DNA of 64,000 nt from Algihabitans sp965233705 (GTDB taxonomy: Bacteria > Pseudomonadota > Alphaproteobacteria > Kiloniellales > DSM-21159), in contig CBDDTF010000003.1 of NCBI GenBank assembly GCA_965233705.1, positions 496,001 through 560,000 on the forward strand, read 5' to 3'. The position numbers and the translations under genes are program-made. The notes under the pieces are model-generated. The model saw nothing but the letters and a program-made list of their open reading frames with translations, had not been told where the DNA came from and searched no databases. How positions within the stretch are numbered: position 1 is the first letter of the stretch; every line of letters begins with the position of its first letter. This document shows positions 28,805 through 39,131 of the stretch, piece after piece.

Positions 28805-29236
28805 ATGATCACCTTCGGCGAGATCGAACCGGGCCGCTTCTACACCCCGCGGCGCGGCGCCTACGCCCTGATCCTGGCGGCGCCCGCGCGCCTGCTGGTG
28901 ATCGAGCAGCGCGGCGAGCTCATCCTGCCCGGCGGCGGCCTCGATCCCGGCGAGAGCGAGGAGCAGGCGCTGGTGCGCGAGCTGCGGGAGGAGACCGGGC
29001 ACGCCGTGGAGGTCGGCGCGCGCCTGGGCGCGGCGCGGGAGTTCGCCTTCGAGCCCGACTACGACAGCCATTTCGAGAAGCTCTGCGCCTTCTTCCTGGC
29101 GCGCCTCGGCGAGCGGGTGGCCGCGCCGATCGAGGAGGATCACGCCATGGTCTGGCTGCCCCCGGCCGAGGCCGCGCATCGCCTGTCCAAGGGCTCCCAG
29201 CGCTGGGCCGTGGAGCGGGCGATGGCGGCGTCCTGA
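28805..29236 (+). CDS. Nudix hydrolase
   Basis: A 143-residue Nudix-family pyrophosphohydrolase. The Nudix box spans residues 44-66 (GLDPGE, then RELREETGH) and fits GX5EX7REUXEEXGU except that the last hydrophobic position is His. RGAYALILAAPARLLVIEQRG before it forms the first strands. The substrate (nucleotide, dinucleotide cofactor or other X-linked diphosphate) is not predictable. It follows acyP by 14 bp and ends the operon-like run starting at pccA. Confidence 0.92.
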   Translation: MITFGEIEPGRFYTPRRGAYALILAAPARLLVIEQRGELILPGGGLDPGESEEQALVRELREETGHAVEVGARLGAAREFAFEPDYDSHFEKLCAFFLARLGERVAAPIEEDHAMVWLPPAEAAHRLSKGSQRWAVERAMAAS

Positions 29237-29318
29237 CGCCGCGCCGCGAGCGCGACGCCCGGGCCGCGTGACCCGCCTTGGCGAGTCGCCGGGGCGGACG
29301 ACGTCCCTCGGCGGTTGG

Positions 29319-29909
29319 CTACAGCGCCTTGGCGCCGCGCAGGAAGAGGTCGGTGGCCAGCTTGGCGTAGCCTTCGCGGGTCAGGCTGCCGCCGGGCTTG
29401 AACCAGGTGTAGTGCCAGTTGAGCATGCCGAGCAGGGACATGGTCACCGGCTTAGCCAGGGCCGGGGCGTCGAGGTCCGGGTTGAGCCCGGTCAGCGTCT
29501 CGGTGAAGACGGCGACGATGCGGCGCTCCATGCGGCGGATGGTCTCGCGTTTGTCCGGGTCCAGGCTGCCCATCTCGTTCAGCAGCACCTTGTGCTTGGC
29601 GTCGGCGTCGGCATAGCCTTGCATGAGCCCTTCGGTCAGGCGGTAGAGCCGCGTCTCGGGATCGGGCTCGGCGGCGGCGATCTCCTCCACCGTCTCCAGC
29701 AGAAAGCGGATGTGGCTGTCGAGGATGTCGAACAGCAGCGCGTCCTTGCCGTCGTAGTAGTGGTAGAGCGCCGCCTTGGAGGCGCCGCAGGCCGTTGAGA
29801 TGGCGTTCATCGAGGTGCGCGCGAAGCCCTTCGCGGCGAAGAGCTCCGCGGCGCGGTCGAGAATGGCGTCGCGCTTGTCGTCGTACTCGGCTGCCCGGAC
29901 CCTGGCCAC
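29319..29909 (-). CDS. paaR: TetR-family regulator of the paa genes (PaaR-like)
   Basis: A 196-residue TetR-type repressor. The N-terminal helix-turn-helix is clear (LFAAKGFARTSMNAISTA, then GASKAALYHYYDGKDALL), and the C-terminal part is the ligand-binding helical bundle. It ends the paaGHIJK run, starting 3 bp after the paaK stop, and a perfect TetR-type palindrome sits in the paaG/paaN intergenic region. The known TetR-type PaaR proteins are released by phenylacetyl-CoA; that this one is too is inference from context. The start is a GTG at 29909. Confidence 0.88.
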   Translation of the reverse strand: MARVRAAEYDDKRDAILDRAAELFAAKGFARTSMNAISTACGASKAALYHYYDGKDALLFDILDSHIRFLLETVEEIAAAEPDPETRLYRLTEGLMQGYADADAKHKVLLNEMGSLDPDKRETIRRMERRIVAVFTETLTGLNPDLDAPALAKPVTMSLLGMLNWHYTWFKPGGSLTREGYAKLATDLFLRGAKAL

Positions 29910-29912
29910 GCG

Positions 29913-31220
29913 CTACTCCTTGGGACGCAGGTCGACGACGCGCTTGGCCTTGCCGACCGAACGCTCGACCTCGCCGGGGTCCATCACCCGCACCGCGCAG
30001 CTCACGCCGATGTTCGACTTGATGTGGTGGACCAGCTCCTTGGCGGCGGCGTCGCGGGCCTCGCCGCGGCAGGCCTCGCGGGCCTCCACCAGCACCGTCA
30101 TGCGGTCCATGCGGCCGTCGCGGTTGAGCTCGATCTGATAGTGCGGCGCCAGCCCGCCGGTCTGCAGGATCATCTCCTCGACCTGGGTCGGGAAGACGTT
30201 GACGCCGCGCAGGATGATCATGTCGTCGGAGCGGCCGGTGATCTTCTCCATGCGGCGCAGGCTGCGCGCCGTGCCGGGCAGCAGGCGGGTCAGGTCGCGC
30301 GTGCGGTAGCGCACGATCGGCAGCGCCTCCTTGCTCAGCGAGGTGAAGACCAGCTCGCCCATCTCGCCGTCCGGCAGCACCTCGCCGGTCACCGGGTCGA
30401 TGATCTCGGGATAGAAGTGGTCCTCCCAGATGTGCAGGCCGTCCTTGGTCTCGACGCACTCGTTGGCGACGCCGGGGCCCATCACCTCTGACAGGCCGTA
30501 GATGTCGACCGCGTGCATGTCGAAGCGCGCCTCGATCTCGCGGCGCATCTTCTCGGTCCAGGGCTCGGCGCCGAAGATGCCGACCTGCAGGGAGCAGAGC
30601 CGGGGGTCGAGGCCGCGCCGGTCGAACTCGTCGAGGATCGAGAGCATGTAGGAGGGCGTGACCATGATGATGCGCGGCTTGAAGTCCTCGATCAGCGAGA
30701 CCTGCCGCTCGGTCATGCCGCCGGAGATCGGCACCACGGTGCAGCCCAGCTTCTCGGCGCCGTAGTGGGCGCCGAGGCCGCCGGTGAACAGGCCGTAGCC
30801 GTAGGAGACGTGGACGATGTCGCCGGGCCGCCCGCCGGAGGCCCGGATCGAGCGCGCCATCACGCTCGCCCAGACCTCCAGGTCGTGCTTGGTGTAGCCG
30901 ACCACCGTCGGCTTGCCGGTGGTGCCCGAGGAGGCGTGGAGCCGCGCGACCTGGTCGCGCGGCACCGCGAAGAGACCGAAGGGGTAGTTGTCCCGGAGGT
31001 CCGCCTTGGTGGTGAAGGGGAACTTCGCCAGGTCCGCGAGGGACGTCAGGTCGTCGGGGTGGACCCCGGCGGCCTCGAAGGCTTGGCGATAGTGCGGCAC
31101 GTTGTCGTAGGCGTGACGCAGGCTCCACTTCAGGCGCTCGAGCTGCAGCGCCGCGATCTCGTCGCGCGAGGCGATCTCGATCGGGTCGAGCAGCTCCTTG
31201 GCTGGCGTCAGGTCCTCCAT
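29913..31220 (-). CDS. paaK: phenylacetate-CoA ligase
   Basis: Activates phenylacetate to phenylacetyl-CoA with ATP, the entry step of the aerobic hybrid pathway and the source of the inducer. The 435-residue adenylate-forming enzyme has the ATP loop HASSGTTGKPTVVGYT, VSYGYGLFTGGLGAHYG, MVTPSYML, FGAEPWTEKMR, DIYGLSEVMGPGVA and the C-terminal ITGRSDDMIILRGVNVFPTQ. All are typical of PaaK. It lies between paaJ (46 bp) and paaR (3 bp). Confidence 0.97.
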   Translation of the reverse strand: MEDLTPAKELLDPIEIASRDEIAALQLERLKWSLRHAYDNVPHYRQAFEAAGVHPDDLTSLADLAKFPFTTKADLRDNYPFGLFAVPRDQVARLHASSGTTGKPTVVGYTKHDLEVWASVMARSIRASGGRPGDIVHVSYGYGLFTGGLGAHYGAEKLGCTVVPISGGMTERQVSLIEDFKPRIIMVTPSYMLSILDEFDRRGLDPRLCSLQVGIFGAEPWTEKMRREIEARFDMHAVDIYGLSEVMGPGVANECVETKDGLHIWEDHFYPEIIDPVTGEVLPDGEMGELVFTSLSKEALPIVRYRTRDLTRLLPGTARSLRRMEKITGRSDDMIILRGVNVFPTQVEEMILQTGGLAPHYQIELNRDGRMDRMTVLVEAREACRGEARDAAAKELVHHIKSNIGVSCAVRVMDPGEVERSVGKAKRVVDLRPKE

Positions 31221-31266
31221 GGCGTCGGTCTCCAGGTTTCCTCGGTCGTCTCTTATCGTTGGCGGG

Positions 31267-32465
<1,199 letters not shown>

Positions 32466-32469
<4 letters not shown>

Positions 32470-32951
32470 TCGACTTGTCCCTCCTCGGGTATCAGCGTGC
32501 CTTGGATGGTGCGGGAGTGACCGCGGAACTCGGCGATCAGCGTGCCCGCCTGGTTGGTCACGCGAATATCGTAGATCCCGCTGCGCCCGGCCAGGGTGCG
32601 TTCGGCCGCGACCGCGCTCAGGCGGTCGCCCAGCCGCGCCGGGGTCAGGAAGGAGATGGCGCAGTGCTGCGCCACCGTGACCTTGTTGTAGGCGTTGCAG
32701 GCATAGGCGAAGGCGGTGTCGGCCAAGGCGAAGATCAGGCCGCCGTGGCAGATGGCGTGGCCGTTGATCATCCGTTCGTCGACCGTCATGGCGACCGTCG
32801 CCGTGCCGGGGCCGACCGCCTCCACCGCCATACCGAGGTGGCGGGCGGCCTGGTCCTTGGCGAACATCGCCTCGGCGCAGCCTTCCGCCAGGGCCTGGGG
32901 GTCGTGCGGGGTGTCGCGCGTGGTGTCGAGCGGGCGGTCGGGCTCAGGCAT
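32466..32951 (-). CDS. paaI: hydroxyphenylacetyl-CoA thioesterase
   Basis: A 161-residue hotdog-fold thioesterase that releases CoA from dead-end hydroxyphenylacetyl-CoA esters. The HGGLIFALADTAFAYACN helix carries the Asp and surrounding residues of the PaaI active site, and ARLGDRLSAVAAERTLAGRSG forms the later strands. It lies between paaH (8-bp overlap) and paaJ (4-bp overlap), its normal operon position. The N-terminal 25 residues are non-conserved. Confidence 0.94.
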
Positions 32952-34458
32952 GGAAGCGGCCTCCGGACAGGGCCAGGCGGCGCAGCCGCGGGCTGGCGCG
33001 GTAGCGGTCGTCGCCGTAGACGGCGGTCAGGTTGTCGAGGACGGCGACCAGCAGATCGGCGCCCAGGCGGTCGGCCCAGGCGAGCGGTCCCAGCGGGTAG
33101 TTGACGCCCTTGGTCATGGCGGTGTCGATGCCGGCGGCGTCGGCGATGCCGTGATGCAACGCCTCGGCCGCCTCGTTGGCCAGCATGGCGACGGTGCGCA
33201 GGACGATCAGGCCGGGCGCGTCGTCGAGTCGCGTCACCGCGAAGCCGGCCGCCTGCAGCAGACCCACCGCCTCGTCCAGGGTGGCGGCGGTGCAGCCGTC
33301 GCTGGCGGCGACCGCGATGCGCGGCGCGCTGGCGTAGTCCAGGCAGAGGTCGAAGAGCACCACGGAGCAGCCGTACTCGGCGGCGACCTCGGTGGCCAGC
33401 CAGCCGTCGGAGGGCCGCAGCAGGCCGCCCGAGGGCAGGCGCAGCTCGCCCAGCCCCTCCGCCTCGCGCAGCGCGATCCCGGTCTGGTGCAGGCGCTCGA
33501 CCAGGCCCTCGGCATGGCCCAGGCCGCCGGCCAGCACGACGCCGTCGGGACAGGGACGGGGGGCTTCGGTGGCGATTTCCGCCGGCGTCTGCGCGGCGTG
33601 GTCGTAGAAGCCCCGGCCGGTCTTGCGGCCCAGGCGCCCGGCCTCGACCAGGGCGAGCTGCAGCCGCGAGGGGCGGTAGCGCGGGTCCTGGAAGTAGGCG
33701 TCGAAGACCGCCTGGGTCACCGCGCTGTTGACGTCCTGGCCGATCAGGTCGGTCAGCTCCAGCGGCCCCATGCGGAAGCCGCCGGCCTCGCGCAGCACGG
33801 CGTCGAGGCTGGCCGCGTCGCAGGCCTGTTCCTCCAGCAGGCGCAGGGCCTCGGCGTAGAACGGGCGGGCGACGCGGTTGACGATGAAGCCGGGGGTCGA
33901 GCGGGCGTGCACCGGCGCCTTGCCCCAGGCCGCCGCCGTGGCGAAGACCGTCTCGGCCACCTGCGGGTCGGTCAGCAGGCCGGAGACCACCTCGACGAGC
34001 TGCATCACCGGCGCCGGGTTGAAGAAGTGCAGGCCGACCACGCGCCCCGGCGCGGCGAGCCCGCGGGCGATGGCGTCGATTGACAGGGAGGAGGTGTTGG
34101 TGGCGAGGATCGCCTCGGTCCCGCAGGCCTCCTCCAGCTCGGCGAAGACCTCGCGCTTGACCTCCAGGCGCTCGGCCACGGCCTCCACGACCAGGCCGCA
34201 GCCGGCGAGGTCGGCCGGGCTGTCGGCGCGGCTAAGGCGGCCGATCGCGGCCTCGGCCTCGCTGGCGCTGATACGGCCCTTGTCGGCGCTGCGCGTCAGG
34301 CGCTTGGCGATGCCGTCGATGGCCGCGTCGACGGCACCGTCGGCGCGGTCGAACAGCCGCACGGGATGGCCGGCGCGGGCGGCGACCTGGGCAATGCCGG
34401 CGCCCATGGCCCCGGCGCCGACGACGCCGACCGGAGTCTTCACGGGAAGCGTGGGCAT
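32944..34458 (-). CDS. paaH: 3-hydroxyadipyl-CoA dehydrogenase
   Basis: Oxidises 3-hydroxyadipyl-CoA to 3-oxoadipyl-CoA with NAD+. The 504-residue protein starts with a dinucleotide fold (VGVVGAGAMGAGIAQVAARAG) and has VVEAVAERLEVKREVF, ATNTSSLSIDAIA and the signature around GLHFFNPAPVMQLVEVV. Two C-terminal dimerisation units follow (TPGFIVNRVARPFY near 190 and MTKGVNYPLGPLAWADRLG near the end). Duplicated C-terminal domains and the length of about 500 residues are typical of PaaH and separate it from ordinary 3-hydroxybutyryl-CoA dehydrogenases of about 290 residues. Confidence 0.95.
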   Translation of the reverse strand: MPTLPVKTPVGVVGAGAMGAGIAQVAARAGHPVRLFDRADGAVDAAIDGIAKRLTRSADKGRISASEAEAAIGRLSRADSPADLAGCGLVVEAVAERLEVKREVFAELEEACGTEAILATNTSSLSIDAIARGLAAPGRVVGLHFFNPAPVMQLVEVVSGLLTDPQVAETVFATAAAWGKAPVHARSTPGFIVNRVARPFYAEALRLLEEQACDAASLDAVLREAGGFRMGPLELTDLIGQDVNSAVTQAVFDAYFQDPRYRPSRLQLALVEAGRLGRKTGRGFYDHAAQTPAEIATEAPRPCPDGVVLAGGLGHAEGLVERLHQTGIALREAEGLGELRLPSGGLLRPSDGWLATEVAAEYGCSVVLFDLCLDYASAPRIAVAASDGCTAATLDEAVGLLQAAGFAVTRLDDAPGLIVLRTVAMLANEAAEALHHGIADAAGIDTAMTKGVNYPLGPLAWADRLGADLLVAVLDNLTAVYGDDRYRASPRLRRLALSGGRFHA

Positions 34459-34464
34459 GGCCGG

Positions 34465-35244
34465 TTAGCGCCCCTGGAACGCGGGTTTGCGCTTGCCCAG
34501 GAAGGCGGCGACCCCCTCGCGATAGTCGTCGGTGCGGCCGGCCGCGCGCTGCAGGTCGCGCTCCAGGTCGAGCTGGGCGTCGAGGCTGTTGGTCGCCGCC
34601 GCCTGGATCGCCTGCTTGGTCAGCGCCAGTCCGCGGGTCGGCGCCTCGGCGAAGCCGGCGGCCAGAGCCTCGGCCTCCTCGATCAGCCGGTCGTCGTCCA
34701 CCGCCTGCCAGATCAGGCCCCAGTCGGCCGCCTGCTCGGCGCTCAGCGGCGCGCCGGTCAGCGCCAGCGCCTTGGCGCGGGCCTCGCCCAGCAGGCGCGG
34801 CAGGGACCAGGTGCCGCCGCTGTCGGGCACCAGGCCGATCTTGGCGAAGGCCTGGATGAACTTGGCCGAGCGGGCCGCCAGCACGATGTCGCAGGCCAGC
34901 GCCACGTTGGCGCCGGCGCCGGCGGCGACGCCGTTGACGGCGCAGATCACCGGCATCTCCAGCGCGCGGAGGCGGCGCACCAGCGGATTGTAGAGCCGGT
35001 CCAGCGTGACGCCGAGGTCGGGCTGCTCGCCCGTCGGGAAGCTGCGGTCGCTCAGGTCCTGCCCGGCGCAGAAGCCGCGCCCGGCGCCGGTCAGCAGCAG
35101 CGCCCGCTGGCCCTCGTCGCGGGCACGGTCCAGCGCGTCGGCCAGGCGCTGGTGCATCTCCTCGGTGAAGGCGTTGAGCTTGTCCGGGCGGTTGAGGGTG
35201 ACGAGGGCGTAGCCGTCCTTCGCCTCGTAGAGCACGCTGTCCAT
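34465..35244 (-). CDS. paaG: 1,2-epoxyphenylacetyl-CoA isomerase
   Basis: Crotonase-fold isomerase that turns ring-1,2-epoxyphenylacetyl-CoA into the oxepin. The 259-residue protein shows VTLNRPDKLNAFTEEMH, the oxyanion segment GAGRGFCAGQDLSDR, AVNGVAAGAGANVALACD and IGLVPDSGGTWSLPRLLG with the key Asp. GQDLSDR and DSGGTW are the PaaG forms. It is the first gene of the minus-strand paa run, 97 bp from the TetR-type palindrome. paaF, the second crotonase of the pathway, is not in the window. Confidence 0.94.
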   Translation of the reverse strand: MDSVLYEAKDGYALVTLNRPDKLNAFTEEMHQRLADALDRARDEGQRALLLTGAGRGFCAGQDLSDRSFPTGEQPDLGVTLDRLYNPLVRRLRALEMPVICAVNGVAAGAGANVALACDIVLAARSAKFIQAFAKIGLVPDSGGTWSLPRLLGEARAKALALTGAPLSAEQAADWGLIWQAVDDDRLIEEAEALAAGFAEAPTRGLALTKQAIQAAATNSLDAQLDLERDLQRAAGRTDDYREGVAAFLGKRKPAFQGR

Positions 35245-35334
35245 CGGCGGAAATCTCCTCCCGAAGCGCCCCGCTTTGCCGGCCGCATGCGGAGCCGTTC
35301 TCGACGGTGGAAGTCGGTCGGCGCGACTTCGCTC

Positions 35335-35366
35335 TTGAAATGACCGACCGGTCGGTCAATTAATAT
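35335..35366 (+). promoter_or_regulatory. paaN promoter with embedded TetR-type operator
   Basis: TGACCGACCGGTCGGTCA (35341-35358) is a perfect 18-bp palindrome of the form bound by TetR-type PaaR and related acyl-CoA-responsive repressors. TTGAAA (35335-35340) ends where it begins and AT-rich ATTAATATT (35359-35367) follows, so on the plus strand it lies between a -35 and a -10 element; bound repressor would block RNA polymerase. It is 97 bp before paaG and 170 bp before paaN. A second imperfect site may be AAGTCG...CGACTT at 35311-35329, which shares the GTCGGTCG half-site. The rest of the 35245-35527 gap is GC-rich leader. Confidence 0.75.
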
Positions 35367-35527
35367 TCAGCGTCGCCCGCCACTCTGTCAACGCGGTCTC
35401 GACAGGATCTCTCGGGGGGTCCGGGCGAGGCGCCGCGACGGGCCGGCGGGCGCCGGGCGAGCGGCGGGAGCCAACCCGCGCCGCCGCGAGCCGCGGACCA
35501 CCGAGGCAGATCACGGGAGGAGGCCGC

Positions 35528-37195
35528 ATGGCCGAGTTCTTCGCCGCCCATCGCGAGACCCTGGACAAGGCGCTCGAGGCGATCACAACGCGCGGCTATT
35601 GGTCGCCCTATCCGGAGATGCCGAGCGGCAAGCTCTACGGCGAGACCGCCAAGGCGGAGGGCGAGGCGGCCTTCAAGGCGGCCTTGGGCACGCGCTTCGC
35701 GCTCGACCAGCCGGGCGACGGGCGCTGGATCGGCGCCGAGGTCAGCCCCTACGGCTTCGCGCTGGAGATCAGCTATCCGGCCGCCGGCGTGGACCAGCTC
35801 GTCGCCGCCTCTGAGACGGCGCGCGCGCGCTGGGCCGCCGCCTCGCTCGAGGCGCGCACCGGCGTCGCGCTCGAGGTGCTCAGCCGGCTCAACGCCCGCA
35901 GCTTCGAGATGGCGCACGCGGTGATGCACACCAGCGGCCAGGCCTTCATGATGGCCTTTCAGGCCGGCGGGCCGCACGCCCAGGACCGCGGGTTGGAAGC
36001 GGTCGCCTACGCCTACGACGAGCTGCGCAAGATTCCCGGCGCGGTGCTGTGGGAGAAGCCCCAGGGCAAGAACCCGCCGCAGCAGCTCGACAAGGAGTTC
36101 CGCATCGTCCCGCGCGGCGTCGCGCTGGTGGTCGGCTGCTCGACCTTCCCGACCTGGAACAGCTACTCCGGCTACTTCGCCAGCCTGGTCACCGGCAACT
36201 CGGTGATCGTCAAGCCGCATCCCGGCGCGGTGCTGCCGCTGGCCTTGACCGTGCGGATCACCCGCGAGGTGCTGGCCGAGGCGGGCTTCGACCCCAACGT
36301 GGCGCTGCTCGCCGTCGATACGCCCGAGGCGCCGATCACCAAGGAGCTGGCGCAGCGGCCCGAGGTCGGCATCATCGACTACACCGGCGGACCGGGCTTC
36401 GGTCGCTGGCTGGAGGAGAACGCCGGCGGCAAGCAGCTCTTCACCGAGCAGGCGGGCGTGAACCCCGTGGTCGTCGAGTCCACCGACAACTTCAAGGGGC
36501 TGTGCGGCAACCTGGCCTTCTCGCTGTCGCTCTACACCGGGCAGATGTGCACGGCGCCGCAGAACATCTTCGTGCCGGCCGACGGCATCGCGACCGACCA
36601 GGGGCACAAGTCGTTCGACGAGGTCTGCCAGGGTCTGGCGACGGCGCTGGACAAGCTGCTCGGCGATCCCGAACGCGCGGCCGCGGTGCTCGGCGCGGTG
36701 CAGAACCCGGCCACCCTGGAGCGGGTCGCCGCGGCCCGCGCCCTCGGCACGGTGGTGCACGACTCGACGAGTCCCGCCCACCCGGAGTTCGAGGGCGCGC
36801 GGATGGCCACGCCGCTGGTGCTGAAGGTGGACGAGGAGGCGGGCGCGGCCTACGGCCAGGAGTGCTTCGGCCCGGTGTCCTTCGTGATCGCCATGCCCGA
36901 CGCCGAGGTCGCCCTGGCGCGCGCCGCCGAGCTGGTCAAGACCAAGGGGGCGATCACCGCCGCGGTGCACGCGACCGACGCCGGCTTCCTGGCCAAGGCC
37001 GAGGCGGCCTTCGCCGCCGCCGGCGTGTCGCTGTCGGAGAACCTGACGGGGCAGATTCTGGTCAACCAGTCGGCCGCTTTCAGCGACTATCATGTCAGCG
37101 GCGCCAACCCGGCGGGCAACGCTTGCCTGACCGACGCGGCCTTCGTCGCCAACCGCTTCCGGGTGGTGGCGGTGCGGCGCCCGCACGCCGCCTGA
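35528..37195 (+). CDS. paaN: phenylacetate-degradation aldehyde dehydrogenase PaaN
   Basis: A 555-residue aldehyde-dehydrogenase-superfamily protein of the PaaN type. It begins MAEFFAAHRETLDKALEAI and TRGYWSPYPEMPSGKLYGE, distinctive of this family. Further on it has VALVVGCSTFPTWNSYSGYF, KPHPGAVLPLAL, TGGPGFGRWLEE and the nucleophile region LYTGQMCTAPQNIF. It lacks the C-terminal MaoC-like hydratase domain of E. coli PaaZ, so ring opening would need a separate hydratase. It is divergent from paaG under the shared operator; GGGAGGAGG precedes the start. Confidence 0.93.
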   Translation: MAEFFAAHRETLDKALEAITTRGYWSPYPEMPSGKLYGETAKAEGEAAFKAALGTRFALDQPGDGRWIGAEVSPYGFALEISYPAAGVDQLVAASETARARWAAASLEARTGVALEVLSRLNARSFEMAHAVMHTSGQAFMMAFQAGGPHAQDRGLEAVAYAYDELRKIPGAVLWEKPQGKNPPQQLDKEFRIVPRGVALVVGCSTFPTWNSYSGYFASLVTGNSVIVKPHPGAVLPLALTVRITREVLAEAGFDPNVALLAVDTPEAPITKELAQRPEVGIIDYTGGPGFGRWLEENAGGKQLFTEQAGVNPVVVESTDNFKGLCGNLAFSLSLYTGQMCTAPQNIFVPADGIATDQGHKSFDEVCQGLATALDKLLGDPERAAAVLGAVQNPATLERVAAARALGTVVHDSTSPAHPEFEGARMATPLVLKVDEEAGAAYGQECFGPVSFVIAMPDAEVALARAAELVKTKGAITAAVHATDAGFLAKAEAAFAAAGVSLSENLTGQILVNQSAAFSDYHVSGANPAGNACLTDAAFVANRFRVVAVRRPHAA

Positions 37196-37231
37196 CTCGG
37201 CTCCGGCGCTGGAGAGGGAGCTCGCGCAGCC

Positions 37232-37846
37232 ATGGCGCAGATCTACGCCTTCGAGGGCCTGGTGCCCGTGGTCGACCCGAGTGCCTTCGTGCATCCCACG
37301 GCGGTGCTGATCGGCGACGTGATCGTCGGGCCGGAGTGCTACGTGGGGCCGGGCGCCTCGCTGCGCGGCGACATGGGCCGCATCGTCATGGAGCGCGGCT
37401 CCAACCTGCAGGACAACTGCACCCTCCACTGCTTCCCGCAACTGGACACGGTGATCGGGGAGGACGGCCATATCGGCCACGGCGCCGTGCTGCACGGCTG
37501 CCGCATCGAGCGGAACGCGCTGGTCGGCATGAATGCCGTGGTGATGGACGGCGCGGTGGTGGGCGAGGCGGCCTTCGTCGCGGCCATGGCCTTCGTCAAG
37601 GCCGGCTTCGAGGTGCCCGCGCGCAGCCTGGCCGGCGGCATTCCGGCGAAGGTGCTGCGCCAGCTCACCGACGAGGAAATCGCCTGGAAGAGCGAGGGGA
37701 CCCGCGAGTACCAGGACCTGGCGGTGCGCTGCCGGCGCGCGCTGACGCCGGCGGTCCCGCTGTCGGAACCGGAGCCCGAGCGGCCCCGGGTGGCCTCGAG
37801 CGGCCTGGCGCCGCTCAAGCAGACGCGCAAGGCCGGCGCGTCGTGA
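37232..37846 (+). CDS. paaY: hexapeptide-repeat protein PaaY (gamma-carbonic-anhydrase-like thioesterase)
   Basis: A 204-residue left-handed beta-helix protein of the gamma-carbonic anhydrase superfamily. Hexapeptide repeats run from VHPTAVLIGDVIVGPECYVG through GSNLQDNCTLHCFPQL and GHIGHGAVLHGCRI to GMNAVVMDGAVVGEAAFV; their His residues suit the metal site. IYAFEGLVPVVDPSAFVHP at the start is typical of PaaY, which removes CoA from off-path intermediates of phenylacetate breakdown. It follows paaN by 36 bp. The last 30 residues are Pro/Glu-rich and not conserved. Confidence 0.93.
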   Translation: MAQIYAFEGLVPVVDPSAFVHPTAVLIGDVIVGPECYVGPGASLRGDMGRIVMERGSNLQDNCTLHCFPQLDTVIGEDGHIGHGAVLHGCRIERNALVGMNAVVMDGAVVGEAAFVAAMAFVKAGFEVPARSLAGGIPAKVLRQLTDEEIAWKSEGTREYQDLAVRCRRALTPAVPLSEPEPERPRVASSGLAPLKQTRKAGAS

Positions 37847-37941
37847 CCTGACGGCCCGACCGCTCCGTAAAGAAGGGCGGCTGGTCAAACAAAAACGCGC
37901 AGCGCCGACCACGGCCTGCCGGAATAGGGAGTGAAAGCATC

Positions 37942-39120
37942 ATGTCTCTGACCAAACTGCTCAAGCGGCCCAAGCTGCTCAAGGGAACCGCCGCCGCGGC
38001 CGCCGTCGTGGCGCTGTCGGCTGGCTGGACCGCGGGCGAGGCGGCGGCCCAGATCAAGATCGGCTCGGTGCTCTCGATCACCGGCCCGGCCTCCTTCCTC
38101 GGCGACCCCGAGGACAAGACCCTGCGCATGTACGTCGAGCGCATCAACGCGGCCGGCGGCGTCAACGGCGAACCGCTCGAGCTGGTCGTCTACGACAGCG
38201 AGGGCGACGCCAACAAGGCGCGCACCCTGGCCACCCGCCTGATCGAGGACGACGAGATCGTCGCCATGGTCGGCGGCTCCACCACCGGCACCACCATGGC
38301 CATGGTGCCGCTGTTCGAGGACGCGGAGATCCCCCTGATCTCCCTGGCCGGCGGCATCGTCATCATCGACCCGGTCAAGCCTTTCGTGTTCAAGACGCCG
38401 CACACCGACCGCATGGCCTGCGAGAAGATCTTTCAGGACATGCAGGGGCGCGGCCTGACCCAGGTCGGCCTGATCAGCGGCACCGGCGGCTTCGGCAAGT
38501 CCATGCGCGGCCAGTGCCTGGACGTGGCCGGCGACTACGGCGTCGAGATCGTCGCCGACGAGACCTACGGCCCGCGCGACACCGACATGACGCCGCAGCT
38601 TACCAACATCCGCAATACCGAGGGGCTGCAGGCGGTGCTCAACGCCGGCTTCGGCCAGGGCCCGGCGATCGTCACTAAGAACTACGCCCAGCTCGGCATC
38701 GCCGCGCCGCTCTATCAGAGCCACGGCGTCGCCTCGAAGTCCTTCATCGAGCTGGCCGGCGCGGCGGCCAACGGCGTGCGCCTGCCGGCGGCGGCGCTGC
38801 TGGTGGCCGAGCAGCTACCCGACGACGACCCGCAGAAGCAGGTGGTGGTCGACTACAAGCAGGCCTTCGAGGCCGAGTGGGAGCAGCCGGTCTCGACCTT
38901 CGGCGGCCACGCCTACGACGGCCTGATGATCCTGGTCGAGGCGATGGAGCGCGCCGGCACCTCCGATCCCGCGGCGGTGCGCGACGCGATCGAGCAGACC
39001 AGCGGCTTCATGGGCACGGCCGGCGAGGTCAACATGAGCCCCGAGGACCATCTGGGCCTCGACCTGACCGCCTTCCGGATGCTCGAGATCCGTGACGGCG
39101 ACTGGACCATCGTCGAGTAG
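37942..39120 (+). CDS. ABC transporter substrate-binding protein, branched-chain amino acid type
   Basis: A 392-residue periplasmic binding protein of the LivJ/type-I family. The signal peptide has a Lys-rich start (LLKRPKLLKG), a hydrophobic core and a probable cleavage after AAA at about residue 36. The mature part begins QIKIGSVLSITGPASFLGDP and has INAAGGVNGEPLELVVYDSE and VGGSTTGTTMAMVPL, typical of the family. It opens a binding protein-LivH-LivM-LivG-LivF operon directly after paaY. Substrates of the family include branched-chain and aromatic amino acids, amides and aromatic acids; the context hints at a phenylacetate-related ligand. Confidence 0.93.
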   Translation: MSLTKLLKRPKLLKGTAAAAAVVALSAGWTAGEAAAQIKIGSVLSITGPASFLGDPEDKTLRMYVERINAAGGVNGEPLELVVYDSEGDANKARTLATRLIEDDEIVAMVGGSTTGTTMAMVPLFEDAEIPLISLAGGIVIIDPVKPFVFKTPHTDRMACEKIFQDMQGRGLTQVGLISGTGGFGKSMRGQCLDVAGDYGVEIVADETYGPRDTDMTPQLTNIRNTEGLQAVLNAGFGQGPAIVTKNYAQLGIAAPLYQSHGVASKSFIELAGAAANGVRLPAAALLVAEQLPDDDPQKQVVVDYKQAFEAEWEQPVSTFGGHAYDGLMILVEAMERAGTSDPAAVRDAIEQTSGFMGTAGEVNMSPEDHLGLDLTAFRMLEIRDGDWTIVE

Positions 39121-39131
39121 GACGGCGGCAC

